64,000 nucleotides of DNA from Fibrobacter succinogenes (GCA_902762305.1 CACWNW010000010.1:1-64000), one strand, 5' to 3'; shown: positions 51,894 through 61,356, counted from the first letter of the stretch. The notes: generated from the sequence alone by a model not told the origin. Translations and numbers: made by a program.

Positions 51894-53083
51894 CGGTCAA
51901 GTTCTCCAGCGATAATGTTGAGGCCCGAAAGTACGGCCATGGAGTCGGCAAGCTGACCACCTTCCACGAGGTCGTGGAATGCGGCAAACTGCGTGAGGCA
52001 AGGCGGACGCACCTTGATGCGGTACGGATGGCCCGAGCCGTCAGAAACAATCGTGAAGCCGAGTTCGCCGTTCGCGCACTCGCTCCCGCAGTAGTATTCG
52101 CCCTCGGGGACGCGGACGCCTTCGTACACGCTCTTGAAGCGACCGATAAGGCCTTCCATATCCTGGTAGGCGAGCTTGTGCGCCGGCACGCGGATGCGTG
52201 GGTCGACGATGTCGACCGGCCCTGGCGTAAGGCGCAACAGGGCCTGGCGCACGATCTTCACGGATTCCTCGATTTCGGCGAGACGCACCTGCAGGCGGTC
52301 GTTGCAGTCGCCCTGCGTGCCCACCACGACTTCCCAGTCGTAGGTCTCGTAATCGTAGTAAGGTTCATCCTTGCGCAAGTCAGAAGCGACACCGCAAGCG
52401 CGCAGGCACGGGCCCGTCCAGCCGTAGCTGATGGCCTTCTCGGCACTGATCTTGCCGATGCCCACGGTACGGTCGAGGAAGATACGGTTCCTATCCAAGC
52501 AGGCGTGCAAATCCTTCAGGGCCTTCTCGGTAGAATCGAGGGCGGCGAGCACGTCGGCCTCAAAGCCTTCGTAGCTGTCGCGGTAGAGGCCGCCGATGCG
52601 GGCATAGCTGTTGGTAAGGCGCGCACCCGTGAGCTTTTCCCAGATGCACATGATTTCTTCACGCGGGTTGAACGCGTACATGAACGGAGTCGTACCGCCC
52701 AGGTCCTGGAAGGCCGCAGCGACGCACACGAAGTGGTCGTTTATACGGGATAGTTCGTTCACAATCACGCGGAGCACCTTGGCGCGTTCCGTGATTTCCA
52801 CGCCGAACATCTTTTCCACCGCACGGCAGAACGCGATGTTGTTCATGATGGCCGAGCAGTAGTTGAGACGGTCGGTATAGGGAATCACCTGCTGCCAGGT
52901 ACCGCGTTCGACCATCTTCTCGAACCCGCGGTGCAGGTAGCCGATTTCTTCCACGCTCGCGACAATAGTTTCGCCATCCATGGCGGCCATGAAGCGCAAG
53001 CATCCGTGCGTAGCCGGGTGGCTCGGGCCCACGTTCAGGGGCATCAAATTCAGCTTTTCGCCATTCTTATCCAATACGATCAT
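51890..53083 (-). CDS. nuoD: NADH-quinone oxidoreductase subunit D
   Basis: The 397-residue peripheral arm subunit contributes to the quinone site. Family features are LNVGPSHPATHGCLRF, GYLHRGFEKM, DRLNYCSAIMNN, and VLRVIVNELSRINDHF, and at the C-terminus the RPPCLTQFAAFHDLVEGG segment. It overlaps the nuoC stop by 4 nt. Confidence 0.97.
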   Translation of the reverse strand: MIVLDKNGEKLNLMPLNVGPSHPATHGCLRFMAAMDGETIVASVEEIGYLHRGFEKMVERGTWQQVIPYTDRLNYCSAIMNNIAFCRAVEKMFGVEITERAKVLRVIVNELSRINDHFVCVAAAFQDLGGTTPFMYAFNPREEIMCIWEKLTGARLTNSYARIGGLYRDSYEGFEADVLAALDSTEKALKDLHACLDRNRIFLDRTVGIGKISAEKAISYGWTGPCLRACGVASDLRKDEPYYDYETYDWEVVVGTQGDCNDRLQVRLAEIEESVKIVRQALLRLTPGPVDIVDPRIRVPAHKLAYQDMEGLIGRFKSVYEGVRVPEGEYYCGSECANGELGFTIVSDGSGHPYRIKVRPPCLTQFAAFHDLVEGGQLADSMAVLSGLNIIAGELDR

Positions 53084-53685
53084 TCTTTGATACTCCCTTC
53101 CAAAAATTCGTTGTCGTTGGTCCCGACTTCCTTGCTACGCTGGACGACCTTGTAGCCGAGGTCTTCCAGGCGCTTCTCGAGGGCCGGGAGCAGGTAATCG
53201 TTGGTGGAGAGCCACTGGCGCTTCTGCGCAGGGTAATCCTTGCGGAGCGGGTGACCGACAAATTCAACGTGGTTCAACAGGCGGCGGAGGTCCGGGTGGC
53301 CATCGAACACAATCCCGAACTGGTCGTAGACTTCGCGTTCGTACCAGTTGGCGTTCGCGTACAGGCCGCACAGCGTAGGCACCTTCAGGCTATTCTCGGA
53401 GACCAGCACCTTAAGACGGAAGCGCAGTCCCGGGTTCGCAATGCTCTTGAAGGAATAAGAAACCGCAAAACGCGGGCCTTCGTGGTTCGGGTAAGTCAGG
53501 TAGTCGATACCCGCGATATCCACGAGCATGTCAAGTTTCACATCGGCATCGTCCTTGAGGAACTGCACCACGTTGCGCAGGTAGCCCGTGCTCACGATAG
53601 CGGTCACGCCCCACTTGTCGAGCGTTTCCCTCTTGGCACCAAATTTCTCTTCCAGGGCGGTGAAGATTTCTTCTGCAGTCTTCAT
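53080..53685 (-). CDS. nuoC: NADH-quinone oxidoreductase subunit C
   Basis: This 201-residue peripheral subunit has the signature ANWYEREVYDQFGIVFDGHPD followed by RRLLNHVEFVGHPLRKDYP. It is a separate gene, not fused to NuoD as in enterobacteria. It starts 3 nt after the nuoB stop. Confidence 0.96.
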   Translation of the reverse strand: MKTAEEIFTALEEKFGAKRETLDKWGVTAIVSTGYLRNVVQFLKDDADVKLDMLVDIAGIDYLTYPNHEGPRFAVSYSFKSIANPGLRFRLKVLVSENSLKVPTLCGLYANANWYEREVYDQFGIVFDGHPDLRRLLNHVEFVGHPLRKDYPAQKRQWLSTNDYLLPALEKRLEDLGYKVVQRSKEVGTNDNEFLEGSIKE

Positions 53686-53688
53686 CTT

Positions 53689-54324
53689 CTACTCCTTCCA
53701 GAACTGAGCTTTTTTCACAAGGTTCTGCTCTTTTTCCTTCACAAAACCCTTGAATTCCGCGACTTTCTCTTGGGCGAATTCCTGGGCGTTGGCCTTGGCC
53801 TCGGCAGTCTTCGCCTTGATCATCTCGAGCTGTTCCTTGACGCGCTCGGCACGCTGCTTCATGTAGGATTCGTCCTTGATCTTCTTCTGAAGGTCGAACA
53901 TCGCATCGAAGAACGCCTCCGGACGGCTGGGGCAGCCGCCGATATACACGTCCACCGGGATGATGTGGTCGATGCCCGGAACCGTGCAGTAGCAGTCATA
54001 GAAACCACCGGAGCAGGCGCAGGCGCCCATCGCAATGACCCAACGCGGTTCAGCCATCTGCTCGTAAATACGCTTCAAGATCGGAGCCTGCTTGTAGGTA
54101 ATCGTACCTGCAACCAGGAGCACGTCGGACTGACGCGGCGTAAAACGCACATATTCTGAACCAATGCGGGAAAGGTCGTAACGGCCCACTTCCGTACTCA
54201 TGAATTCGATAGCGCAACATGCCGTACCATAAGGGAACGGCCAAAGGGAATTGGTCCTGCCCCAGTTGACTATAAAGTCCAGGGACGATGTTATGATGTT
54301 TGGCTTTTCTGCCTCAGCTGTCAT
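53689..54324 (-). CDS. nuoB: NADH-quinone oxidoreductase subunit B
   Basis: NuoB holds cluster N2. ATG 54324 (MTAEAEKPNII) has GAGGT upstream and is preferred. Ligand Cys36 and Cys37 occur in YGTACCAIEF, the third in GACACSGG, and the fourth in GGCPSRPE. Residues after 145 form a long helical, charged tail (KQRAERVKEQLEMIKAKTAE), longer than in E. coli. It is the first gene of the operon, with no nuoA upstream. Confidence 0.96.
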   Translation of the reverse strand: MTAEAEKPNIITSSLDFIVNWGRTNSLWPFPYGTACCAIEFMSTEVGRYDLSRIGSEYVRFTPRQSDVLLVAGTITYKQAPILKRIYEQMAEPRWVIAMGACACSGGFYDCYCTVPGIDHIIPVDVYIGGCPSRPEAFFDAMFDLQKKIKDESYMKQRAERVKEQLEMIKAKTAEAKANAQEFAQEKVAEFKGFVKEKEQNLVKKAQFWKE

Positions 54325-54452
54325 AGAGGTACCTCGTAAAATTCGCGTGTAAAGATAGAAAAAAAACGCCAAAACTCGGGCGAAAATGCACCCAATTGGA
54401 GCATTACAAAACCATCACGATTTTGATACAGAAGCCCGTAATCTAATGACCA

Positions 54453-56396
54453 TCAATGCGTTACGATACGAGTCCGTTCCAGCAGGCTATTGCCGGCATA
54501 GACAAGCACGCTGTAGGCCCCGCGCGGAAGCCCCGAAAGGTCGTGCGTAAGGGACTCACTTGCAAAGCGGAGCACGCAAAGAAGGTTTCCCTGCATGTCG
54601 AACAGGCGCACTATTTTTTCACCCGCGACGCGGGCAAAAACCTCGAGCGTACGGCCCGAAACAGCGACGCGCACCCGCGGGTCTACGGCGGGCGCGGCGG
54701 CAAGCGCAACCACCGCAGAAGACGAAGACTTCACACTACTGGAACTTTCCGCAGACGAGCTCGATTCTTCCGGACATTTTCCGAAGCTGTTGCCGGCATC
54801 GGGCGTGAAGCATGCCCGCTCCTTCCCGTCGAAAACGACATTGTAGATGCCCGAGATGCCCGACTTTCCACCGCCATTGACGAACGCAAAATCCTTGAAG
54901 TTCGCCCCCGACTTCACGATTTCTTTCACCACAACACGCTGGTGGTTCGGATCTTTGTTGATCGAGTTCTGGTCGACATACAGGCTCCGGTCATAATCGA
55001 TATACCAGACAAACATCGCATCCTTATACTTGTCGCTGCCGCCCAGCTTGGAATCGAATTTCTCCGCCGGACGGTACTCCACTATGTAGTATTCGTCGGA
55101 ATGATTCGGGTTCGTGACGGAATACGCCTGCATGTTCTCCAGCTTTTTCAGGCCATAGACAGCATCCTTCCCTGAAATCTCGGTCAGCGAGAGCCAGCCC
55201 ATGGCCTCCCTCTCGAAAGCGGAATAGGCGGCAGGGATATTGCCCGCATTCCAACTCGTGCCGTTATACATCCCGAGCGACATGACGTCGTAATTTTCCG
55301 GCCCGGCAATCATCTGGCCTTCGCTAGTCTTGCTATAATGGTCCATCAGGCCCATCACATGGCTGAACTCGTGCGCGAAAATGCCCATCATGTTAATCTT
55401 TAAATTGCTGCTCCCGTCATCGTACTGCGCGATAAACAAGTACTTGTCGAAAACATACCCGTTGGACTTGTAGGTATACGAAAACGGGTCCGACACCGAG
55501 CCGTTCGCCGACATCTGGTACGCATGTCCCCAAAAGTTCCGGCTCTGCTTGAGCGCATCCTCTTCCATTCCGGGGAACAGGAATATGAACCCGTCCACAT
55601 CCTTGCCGCTCGAACAGTACTTGTCCGCATTCGCCATGAAATCGGCGCGATGCGTCAGGGCTGTCACGCCCGCCGACAAGAAAGCCCCCTCGTCGAAATT
55701 ATTGCCCGACCCGAAACTGGTCAGCGGAACTTCGAGCTGAATCGGGTACACATCGAAATGCGGGTTGAACTTACCGCCCGATGAATACAGGTAGTAATCG
55801 CGGAGGCTGCCGATATTGCCGTGCTTGCTGTAGCCCTCCTGGTTCAGGAAGGCATGGAATTCCGCGGAATCACCATACGCCTTGTCGGTCGTCCCCACAA
55901 GCAGTACCGGAATCCAGCGTTCGCCCGTCACCCACTTCTGGGGCTTGGGCCTCGCCTGCCGCGCAAGTTTACCGTCCTGGTTGTAGGCCATCACGGGAAT
56001 GTGTTCGAAGTTCAATCCTTCCGCGATTTTTTCGGTATCGGGAAATCGCCCCCCGTTCTGTTCCTCGTACTTCTTCAAGGCAGCCTCGCGGTCCAGCCCC
56101 TCGAGGAAATCCACATCGTCCTTGCTGCGATCAACCGCATTTTTCGCGATTACGGAACTCGCCTGTCCCGAACCGTCCACATACACGTAGCTCCCATCAC
56201 CATCACCCGTGACCAGGTAGCCGTCGACAGTTTCTGTATAATGAAAATGTTCGTCACCAAAATGGCGGATAGAAACAGAACTTCCGTCCCTGTTCTGCAC
56301 TGTCTGCACCGACAAACTGGAAGGACGCGCGAAAGGCAGCGCAGCCAAGGCACAGACCAGAACGGCCACTATTTTTTTGCAGGAATTCATCATCAT
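54453..56396 (-). CDS. Secreted M6-family metalloprotease with sorting domain
   Basis: The 647-residue exported protease has the zinc motif HEFSHVMGLMDH (HExxHxxGxxD). The start at ATG 56396 leads into a signal peptide KKIVAVLVCALAALPFA; alternative ATGs lie at 56393 and 56390. Ahead of the active site are the VLLVGTTDKAYGDSAEFH and YYLYSSGGKFNPHFDVYPI segments of M6 peptidases (immune inhibitor A-like). Past about 570 a Ser-rich linker leads to a C-terminal domain (VRLFDMQGNLLCVL...RGAYSVLVYAG) like type IX sorting domains. It follows a TonB-C-like gene by 28 nt. Confidence 0.88.
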   Translation of the reverse strand: MMMNSCKKIVAVLVCALAALPFARPSSLSVQTVQNRDGSSVSIRHFGDEHFHYTETVDGYLVTGDGDGSYVYVDGSGQASSVIAKNAVDRSKDDVDFLEGLDREAALKKYEEQNGGRFPDTEKIAEGLNFEHIPVMAYNQDGKLARQARPKPQKWVTGERWIPVLLVGTTDKAYGDSAEFHAFLNQEGYSKHGNIGSLRDYYLYSSGGKFNPHFDVYPIQLEVPLTSFGSGNNFDEGAFLSAGVTALTHRADFMANADKYCSSGKDVDGFIFLFPGMEEDALKQSRNFWGHAYQMSANGSVSDPFSYTYKSNGYVFDKYLFIAQYDDGSSNLKINMMGIFAHEFSHVMGLMDHYSKTSEGQMIAGPENYDVMSLGMYNGTSWNAGNIPAAYSAFEREAMGWLSLTEISGKDAVYGLKKLENMQAYSVTNPNHSDEYYIVEYRPAEKFDSKLGGSDKYKDAMFVWYIDYDRSLYVDQNSINKDPNHQRVVVKEIVKSGANFKDFAFVNGGGKSGISGIYNVVFDGKERACFTPDAGNSFGKCPEESSSSAESSSSVKSSSSAVVALAAAPAVDPRVRVAVSGRTLEVFARVAGEKIVRLFDMQGNLLCVLRFASESLTHDLSGLPRGAYSVLVYAGNSLLERTRIVTH

Positions 56397-56424
56397 CAAT
56401 ATAAATAAATCCACCCCAAAAGAA

Positions 56425-57141
56425 TCATTCAGAGAATGTAAAAGGTATGGTCACAGTGGTATTACCGCTCGTCACCTTGTTAAACTCCCAAGAAGCGACA
56501 GCGTCCTTGATCTGCTCATCGAATTTGTCGTAGCCGGTCGTGGACGATTCTATGGAAATACTTATCACCTTGCCGTCCGGAGCAATCGTGAACTTCAAGA
56601 CCACACGACCCTGGAACTTCCTTTTTTTCAGATGCTCATTGTAGACGAGACGCAATTCCTTCAAACGCAAGCGTACCACCGCCATAATATCACCAGAAGT
56701 CCGAACACCTTCTGCCCCTTTGTCAACGTTGCGATCGACAACGGACCCGTCGCCGTTAATGCACCGTTCGCTATCGCAAATTCCTCCGGCACGTTTTCCA
56801 GCGTTATTTTTCCCGTTTGCGAATTTTGAATAACATTCATCGAGAGCCGATTTCAAAAAGGAGTTGTATTCCGGAGACTCCCTGTTTTTTTGGTAATCGG
56901 CCTCGTATTTCAAATATTCGGATTCGCCGTATTTCTGCTGCAACCTACCAAGAGCACACCCGCAAACCTGTTCGCTTTCCATCCGCGTACAACTCTTCAT
57001 GAACACGTTTTTCGTTTCCGCTGAATAAACTGTTTTTTCAGGCTTGCTCCCCTGCGTAGCAATAGACGTCACTCCGATTGCAATCAGAGCGACACCCACA
57101 AAAGCAAGCAGTCCAAGCATTATGTTATTGGAATTTCGCAT
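56425..57141 (-). CDS. TonB C-terminal-like (AgmX/PglI-type) membrane-anchored protein
   Basis: The 238-residue product starts at ATG 57141 (MRNSNNIMLGLLAFVGVALI), an inner-membrane anchor. The middle is Cys-rich (SCTRMESEQVCGCALG, ICDSERC). Residues about 140-238 form a TonB-C-like domain (GRVVLKFTIAPDGKVISISI, DKFDEQIKDAVASWEFNKV, TIPFTFSE), commonly labelled AgmX/PglI C-terminal. It is cotranscribed with the M6 protease. Energy transduction or scaffold function is inferred. Confidence 0.75.
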   Translation of the reverse strand: MRNSNNIMLGLLAFVGVALIAIGVTSIATQGSKPEKTVYSAETKNVFMKSCTRMESEQVCGCALGRLQQKYGESEYLKYEADYQKNRESPEYNSFLKSALDECYSKFANGKNNAGKRAGGICDSERCINGDGSVVDRNVDKGAEGVRTSGDIMAVVRLRLKELRLVYNEHLKKRKFQGRVVLKFTIAPDGKVISISIESSTTGYDKFDEQIKDAVASWEFNKVTSGNTTVTIPFTFSE

Positions 57142-57183
57142 AGTCCAAATATACACAAAAACACAGCAAAAACAATGTTCTCA

Positions 57184-57201
57184 AAAAATAGAAGTATTTT
57201 T
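57184..57201. promoter_or_regulatory. Inverted repeat upstream of TIGR02147 gene 4
   Basis: aaaaata-gaag-tattttt is a perfect 7-bp inverted repeat just upstream of a TATATT and the GTG start at 57226. AT-richness makes chance possible. Confidence 0.3.
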
Positions 57202-57225
57202 AACAAAAAATTATATATTTGAGAC

Positions 57226-58050
57226 GTGAGGCAATTTTTAGATATTTATCAGTTTACGCATTTCCGCAAGTTCTTGGAAGAATACCAGGCCGCCCGCGCC
57301 AAGGCGGAGCCCGGCTTTACCCGGACCGAAATCTGCAACCTGCTCGGGCTAGAAAAGAGCCGCAGTTACTTCGCCGATGTTCTCAGGGGCAAGAAGGTCT
57401 CCCCTCGCATGGTGGCCAAGTTCATCGAGATTCTCGAACTCGACAAGAAAGAGGCGAAGTATTTCGAGACGCTGGTGCAGCTCGACCAGGCGAAAAGCGA
57501 TGCCGCCCGCGATGCAGCGATGCAGGAAATTCTGAAGCAGCACCCGAACCCGCAACACATCGTGAACGAGGACGCCTACGAATACTACAGCCGCTGGTAC
57601 AACAGCGCGCTCTTCGCCATCCTCGATGCGATGGACGTGACCGACGACATGGCGCCGGTGCAAAAGCGCATATTCCCGAAGGTCCCGCTCGGCAAGCTCA
57701 AGGAATCGCTAGCCCTGCTGGAGCGGCTCGGGCTTGCCCGCAAGAACGAAGAAGGCTTCTGGAAGCCCACCAAGGAAAGCATCAGCAGCGGGCCGTACAA
57801 CAATGCGGACCTAGTCAAGCAATACCAACTGCAGTGTTTCGAACTCTCGAAGCAAGCGCTGATGACACCCCCGAAGAAGCCGACCGTCATGAGCACGCTC
57901 ACCTTCAGCATCTCGAGCGAGGCATACAAGAAACTCGAGGCGGAACTGCAGGAATTCAAGGCGAAGGCAAGGCGCATCATCGGCGAGGACAAGGAAAAGG
58001 CCGACGGCGTCTACCAGATGAACATCCACCTGTTTTCGAATTTGGAGTGA
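57226..58050 (+). CDS. TIGR02147/DUF4423 family putative regulator 4
   Basis: The 274-residue protein starts with GTG 57226 (MRQFLDIYQFTHFRKFLEEY); there is no clear ribosome site, and a TATATT lies 10 bases upstream, so a leaderless transcript is possible. The HTH-like block (FTRTEICNLLGLEKSRSYFA, then KKVSPRMVAKFIEILELDKK) and C-terminal GVYQMNIHLFSN follow the family pattern. The middle reads YYSRWYNSALFAILDAM. It is followed after 7 nt by a lipoprotein gene. Role inferred from the family. Confidence 0.85.
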   Translation: MRQFLDIYQFTHFRKFLEEYQAARAKAEPGFTRTEICNLLGLEKSRSYFADVLRGKKVSPRMVAKFIEILELDKKEAKYFETLVQLDQAKSDAARDAAMQEILKQHPNPQHIVNEDAYEYYSRWYNSALFAILDAMDVTDDMAPVQKRIFPKVPLGKLKESLALLERLGLARKNEEGFWKPTKESISSGPYNNADLVKQYQLQCFELSKQALMTPPKKPTVMSTLTFSISSEAYKKLEAELQEFKAKARRIIGEDKEKADGVYQMNIHLFSNLE

Positions 58051-58057
58051 CGTGGGA

Positions 58058-59671
58058 ATGATGAAGTTGAAAAGCGTATTCTTTTTTAGCGCGGCGGCAC
58101 TGCTGTCGCTGTTTATGGCGTGCAGCAACGGCGAAGATACCGCGGGCGTCTTGACCGAAACAGAGTCTGGAAAAACGGCAAGCCTCATGGTCCATGTGGA
58201 ACCATCGGCATACACCCTTGTTGATTTCCAGAGCGAAGAAAAAGCGGCCGCGGCCAGCACTCAACTGTACCTCATTCGAACCATCGACAAGCGAAGTGTA
58301 GTCGTCGATTCTGCCGCACTAGACAGCAACGATTGCGCCACAATCAAGGTTCCTCTCGATTCCGATTTCAGCATTATCGCATACAATTCCAAAACCGTCT
58401 CACACCACATCCAGACTGCGATTGTCACCAAGGCAATGCTCGAATTCCGAGATGTCCTTACGGATGAAGGCCTTACCGAAGACACCGTAAACCTAAGCCT
58501 GCAAAGTTCTTCCACCATTCTGCTTTTCGCAAACGCTATCAAGCTTTCCTTGGGCGACTCCGTATGCGTTTCAGGAACCTTCGCCTGCGGAATTTACGAC
58601 CAAGCCGCGCAAGATTCCGGATTCATCACCATCGAAGGCATCCCGGCCCAGACTCCTTACGAAACCTATGTAGATTACAAACAAATCGAGGTCATAAGCA
58701 ACGGTTCCGTCACTACTGATTCTATCGGTTGGAGAGTCTTTCCTGGCGAAACGAGAAACGCCACCAAGGGAATCGTCATCGAAAGTGCAAGGGAAATCAG
58801 CTACACGCTTCCCCAAATTCCCTTATTGGATAGTCTAGGGGACAAGCGCCTTGACTCGTTGATTGCGCCTTTCAGGCGAGCTAAAAACAATTACGACGAT
58901 ATTATCTGCGCCTTCGGGAGTATTTTCGGACATTCTTTCATGGATCCCGAAAAAAGGGAACTTCCTTATAGCGGCATTCAAAAGAGCGCCGATTCCGTCA
59001 CCTACTGGGTCACCTTGCCTCCCCTCGAAGATTCAGTTCAGATAACTTATATCGAAGGCGAAATCAGTCCGCAAATCGATTCACCGTCCGACCGTGTGAA
59101 TCGCTACGGCAATATGAAACCCAACGATTCGCTGGAAGGTGGTTACTGGAAAGGGGATTCATATATCGAGAGCCTTTTTTCCGAAGATTCTAGCATAGCC
59201 ATCAGTTTCTGGATTCAAGCGGACAGTGCCGATTCCAGCAAGATAGACTCTACGGAAGAAGCCTCCGACATCATCCTGTCCGCGACAAACGAAGGCGTCG
59301 GCCTTGAAATCGGACGCTGCACTTCCGACAAGGAAGCGGCCTGCATCAAAATTTACAACGGCATCGATACCGCCTCGACGGATTCCGTCAATTACGGCAA
59401 AGCAAAAATCCTAGACGGACAAAAGCACCACATGTCGCTTGTCATCCACAAAAAACACCTTACCATCGTCATCGACGGCAACACGATTCGCGACACAGAC
59501 CTGAAGCTTTCGCAGCAATTCTACACGCTTCAAAAAATCAAGATCGGGAACTACGCACTCGACAATTTCTTGCTCTATTCCTTCGGCGACTACATCCGCA
59601 AACCCGAAGACAAGGACTGGACCCGCCTCAAGGCATGGCTCATGGCCTTCTACGAATTGCAAAAACAGTAG
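58058..59671 (+). CDS. Lipoprotein with LamG/concanavalin-like domain, paired with TIGR02147 gene 4
   Basis: The 537-residue product starts at ATG 58058 (or 58061), with GGAG about 10 nt upstream. The signal peptide MMKLKSVFFFSAAALLSLFM ends in a MAC lipobox, followed by SNGEDTAGVLTETESGK. A beta-rich region (about 35-330) precedes a C-terminal LamG/ConA-like domain (about 370-537: SIAISFWIQADS, HHMSLVIHKKHLTIVIDGNT, KIKIGNYALDNFLLYSFG). It may bind carbohydrate or peptide at the surface. The start is 7 nt after the TIGR02147 stop. Confidence 0.75.
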   Translation: MMKLKSVFFFSAAALLSLFMACSNGEDTAGVLTETESGKTASLMVHVEPSAYTLVDFQSEEKAAAASTQLYLIRTIDKRSVVVDSAALDSNDCATIKVPLDSDFSIIAYNSKTVSHHIQTAIVTKAMLEFRDVLTDEGLTEDTVNLSLQSSSTILLFANAIKLSLGDSVCVSGTFACGIYDQAAQDSGFITIEGIPAQTPYETYVDYKQIEVISNGSVTTDSIGWRVFPGETRNATKGIVIESAREISYTLPQIPLLDSLGDKRLDSLIAPFRRAKNNYDDIICAFGSIFGHSFMDPEKRELPYSGIQKSADSVTYWVTLPPLEDSVQITYIEGEISPQIDSPSDRVNRYGNMKPNDSLEGGYWKGDSYIESLFSEDSSIAISFWIQADSADSSKIDSTEEASDIILSATNEGVGLEIGRCTSDKEAACIKIYNGIDTASTDSVNYGKAKILDGQKHHMSLVIHKKHLTIVIDGNTIRDTDLKLSQQFYTLQKIKIGNYALDNFLLYSFGDYIRKPEDKDWTRLKAWLMAFYELQKQ

Positions 59672-59710
59672 ACATTCATCACCCGATGTCACCCCGGACA
59701 CTTCATTTGT

Positions 59711-59790
59711 CATTCCCGACTCACGCAATATGTCATCCCCGACTAACGCAATGTGTCATCCCCGACTTGGTCGGGGATCTCCTTTTTTAT
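59711..59790 (+). repeat. Three short tandem units (tgtcatccccgactaacgcaa type) ending in a terminator
   Basis: Units begin near 59709, 59731 and 59754 with cattcccgactcacgcaat/catccccgactaacgcaat. The last ends in ccccgac-ttg-gtcgggg (59759-59776) followed by TCCTTTTTT, forming the terminator of the lipoprotein operon. Confidence 0.7.
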
Positions 59791-59804
59791 TATATTGTTT
59801 TACA

Positions 59805-59996
59805 ATGAAGAAACTCGTTCACGACCGTAAGATCTGCCTCGCCTGCGCGGGCTGCGTGGGCATTTGCCCCAAGATGGCGCTCGACATGTTCGGGCTCGAC
59901 CTGCAGATTGATTCCGAAAAATGCATCAAGTGCGGCATCTGCGTAAAGGGATGCCCCGTCGGTGCGCTAAAGATTACGGAGGTGGACAATGCTTGA
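59805..59996 (+). CDS. 2[4Fe-4S] ferredoxin
   Basis: The 63-residue protein starts at ATG 59805 (MKKLVHDRKICLACAGCVGI). It has two [4Fe-4S] motifs: CLACAGCVGICP and CIKCGICVKGCP. Its end overlaps the start of the reductase gene by 8 nt, indicating that it delivers electrons to that flavoprotein. Confidence 0.9.
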   Translation: MKKLVHDRKICLACAGCVGICPKMALDMFGLDLQIDSEKCIKCGICVKGCPVGALKITEVDNA

Positions 59997-61206
59997 TTCC
60001 CGTTACGATGTCGTGGTGATTGGCGCCGGGCCCGGAGGCTCCGTTGCCGCAAGGAACCTCGCACGGGCGGGGCACAAGGTACTGCTTCTCGAGAAGCGCG
60101 AACGCATCGGCTTCCCGGTGCGCTGCGGGGAGGCGAGCACTACGCTGGCCGACCTCCAGACATTCGGCCCCATCGACGAGAGCTGTATCGAAACAATCAT
60201 CAACGGGCTTTTCATCTATGGCCCGAACGGCGTGAACATCGAAGTCCCGAAACCGAACACGGGCATCATGCTCAACCGCGAAATCTTTGACCCGTGGCTC
60301 GCAAAGCTTGCGGCCGACGACGGCGCCCAGGTAGAGACCTGCGCACGCGTCGAGTTCGTGGGCGATGTCGAAGGCGACACACGCATGGTCCGGGTCGTCC
60401 TCGGGAAGGGCGACGGAAACGGCAGTGTCACCGAGACTGGCACGCAGGAAATCTTCGCGAAGATGGTCATCGCGGCCGACGGCGTAGAAAGCCGCATCGG
60501 GCGCATGGTGGGCCTCGACTGCGGGCAGAACCCGCGCGAGACATGCACCGGCGTAGACATCCAGGTACAGGGGCTCCTCACAAAGCCCGACTACCTCACC
60601 TTCTGGCAGGGCCACGACTTTATCAACGACGGCTACATCTGGAGTTTCCCGAAACAGAAGTCGAACGTCACGAACTTCGGCGCAGGCTTCCTAGCCGCGA
60701 ACAAACACTCGGGCAACATCCTCGAAGTCACGATGGAATGGCTCGAGAAACTCTTCCCGGGGGCAAAAATCAACCACACCGTCGGCGGGCTCGTGCCCGT
60801 TTCCAGCACGCTCAAGAACTACACGCTCGACCGCCTGGCCCTCGTGGGCGACGCCGCCCACCACACCAACCCGCTCACGGGTGGTGGCATCGCTGCCGCG
60901 ATGAGGGCCGGCCGTTTCTGCGCCGAATATGTGGACCAGGGCCTCAAGGCGACCTCCGGCGAAGCTGCCGCACTCAGCCAAAAATTCCTCAAGCAGTACG
61001 AAAAGCGCTGCCACAGCCAATTCGGCAAGACGCACGATTTCGAGTACAAGTTCCGCAGGTTCCTGCTCGCCATCAACCGCGAAGAACAAATCGGGCTCTA
61101 CAAGGTGCTGCAGGGATTCGCCCTGAGCGGGTACAAGAAGAGTGCCTTCCTCAAGACGCCCATCCAGACAATGAAATACCTCGTCAAGTTCGCAAAGTTC
61201 AAGTAA
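59989..61206 (+). CDS. Geranylgeranyl reductase family FAD-dependent oxidoreductase
   Basis: The 405-residue flavoprotein begins with the FAD site VVVIGAGPGGSVAARNLARAG. The motif RCGEAST and the stretch LALVGDAAHHTNPLTGGGIA identify the geranylgeranyl reductase/digeranylgeranylglycerophospholipid reductase type. Such enzymes saturate isoprenoid chains of lipids or quinones. The upstream ferredoxin overlap by 8 nt suggests it is the electron source. In a bacterium with complex I, menaquinone side-chain saturation is a plausible but unproven role. No signal peptide. Confidence 0.88.
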   Translation: MLDSRYDVVVIGAGPGGSVAARNLARAGHKVLLLEKRERIGFPVRCGEASTTLADLQTFGPIDESCIETIINGLFIYGPNGVNIEVPKPNTGIMLNREIFDPWLAKLAADDGAQVETCARVEFVGDVEGDTRMVRVVLGKGDGNGSVTETGTQEIFAKMVIAADGVESRIGRMVGLDCGQNPRETCTGVDIQVQGLLTKPDYLTFWQGHDFINDGYIWSFPKQKSNVTNFGAGFLAANKHSGNILEVTMEWLEKLFPGAKINHTVGGLVPVSSTLKNYTLDRLALVGDAAHHTNPLTGGGIAAAMRAGRFCAEYVDQGLKATSGEAAALSQKFLKQYEKRCHSQFGKTHDFEYKFRRFLLAINREEQIGLYKVLQGFALSGYKKSAFLKTPIQTMKYLVKFAKFK

Positions 61207-61356
61207 ACGGCCTTCGGGCGACCTTCCGTTTGTCGCCAATCACAATAACGGCCCTCTCAACGCCCAAGGTGACGAAAAATATTGCACCTGGCGGTTCCAT
61301 ATGGTATATTCTTTTCAATAACCTATGGATTCTGTCAAACCTCAAAAGAGCCTGTC

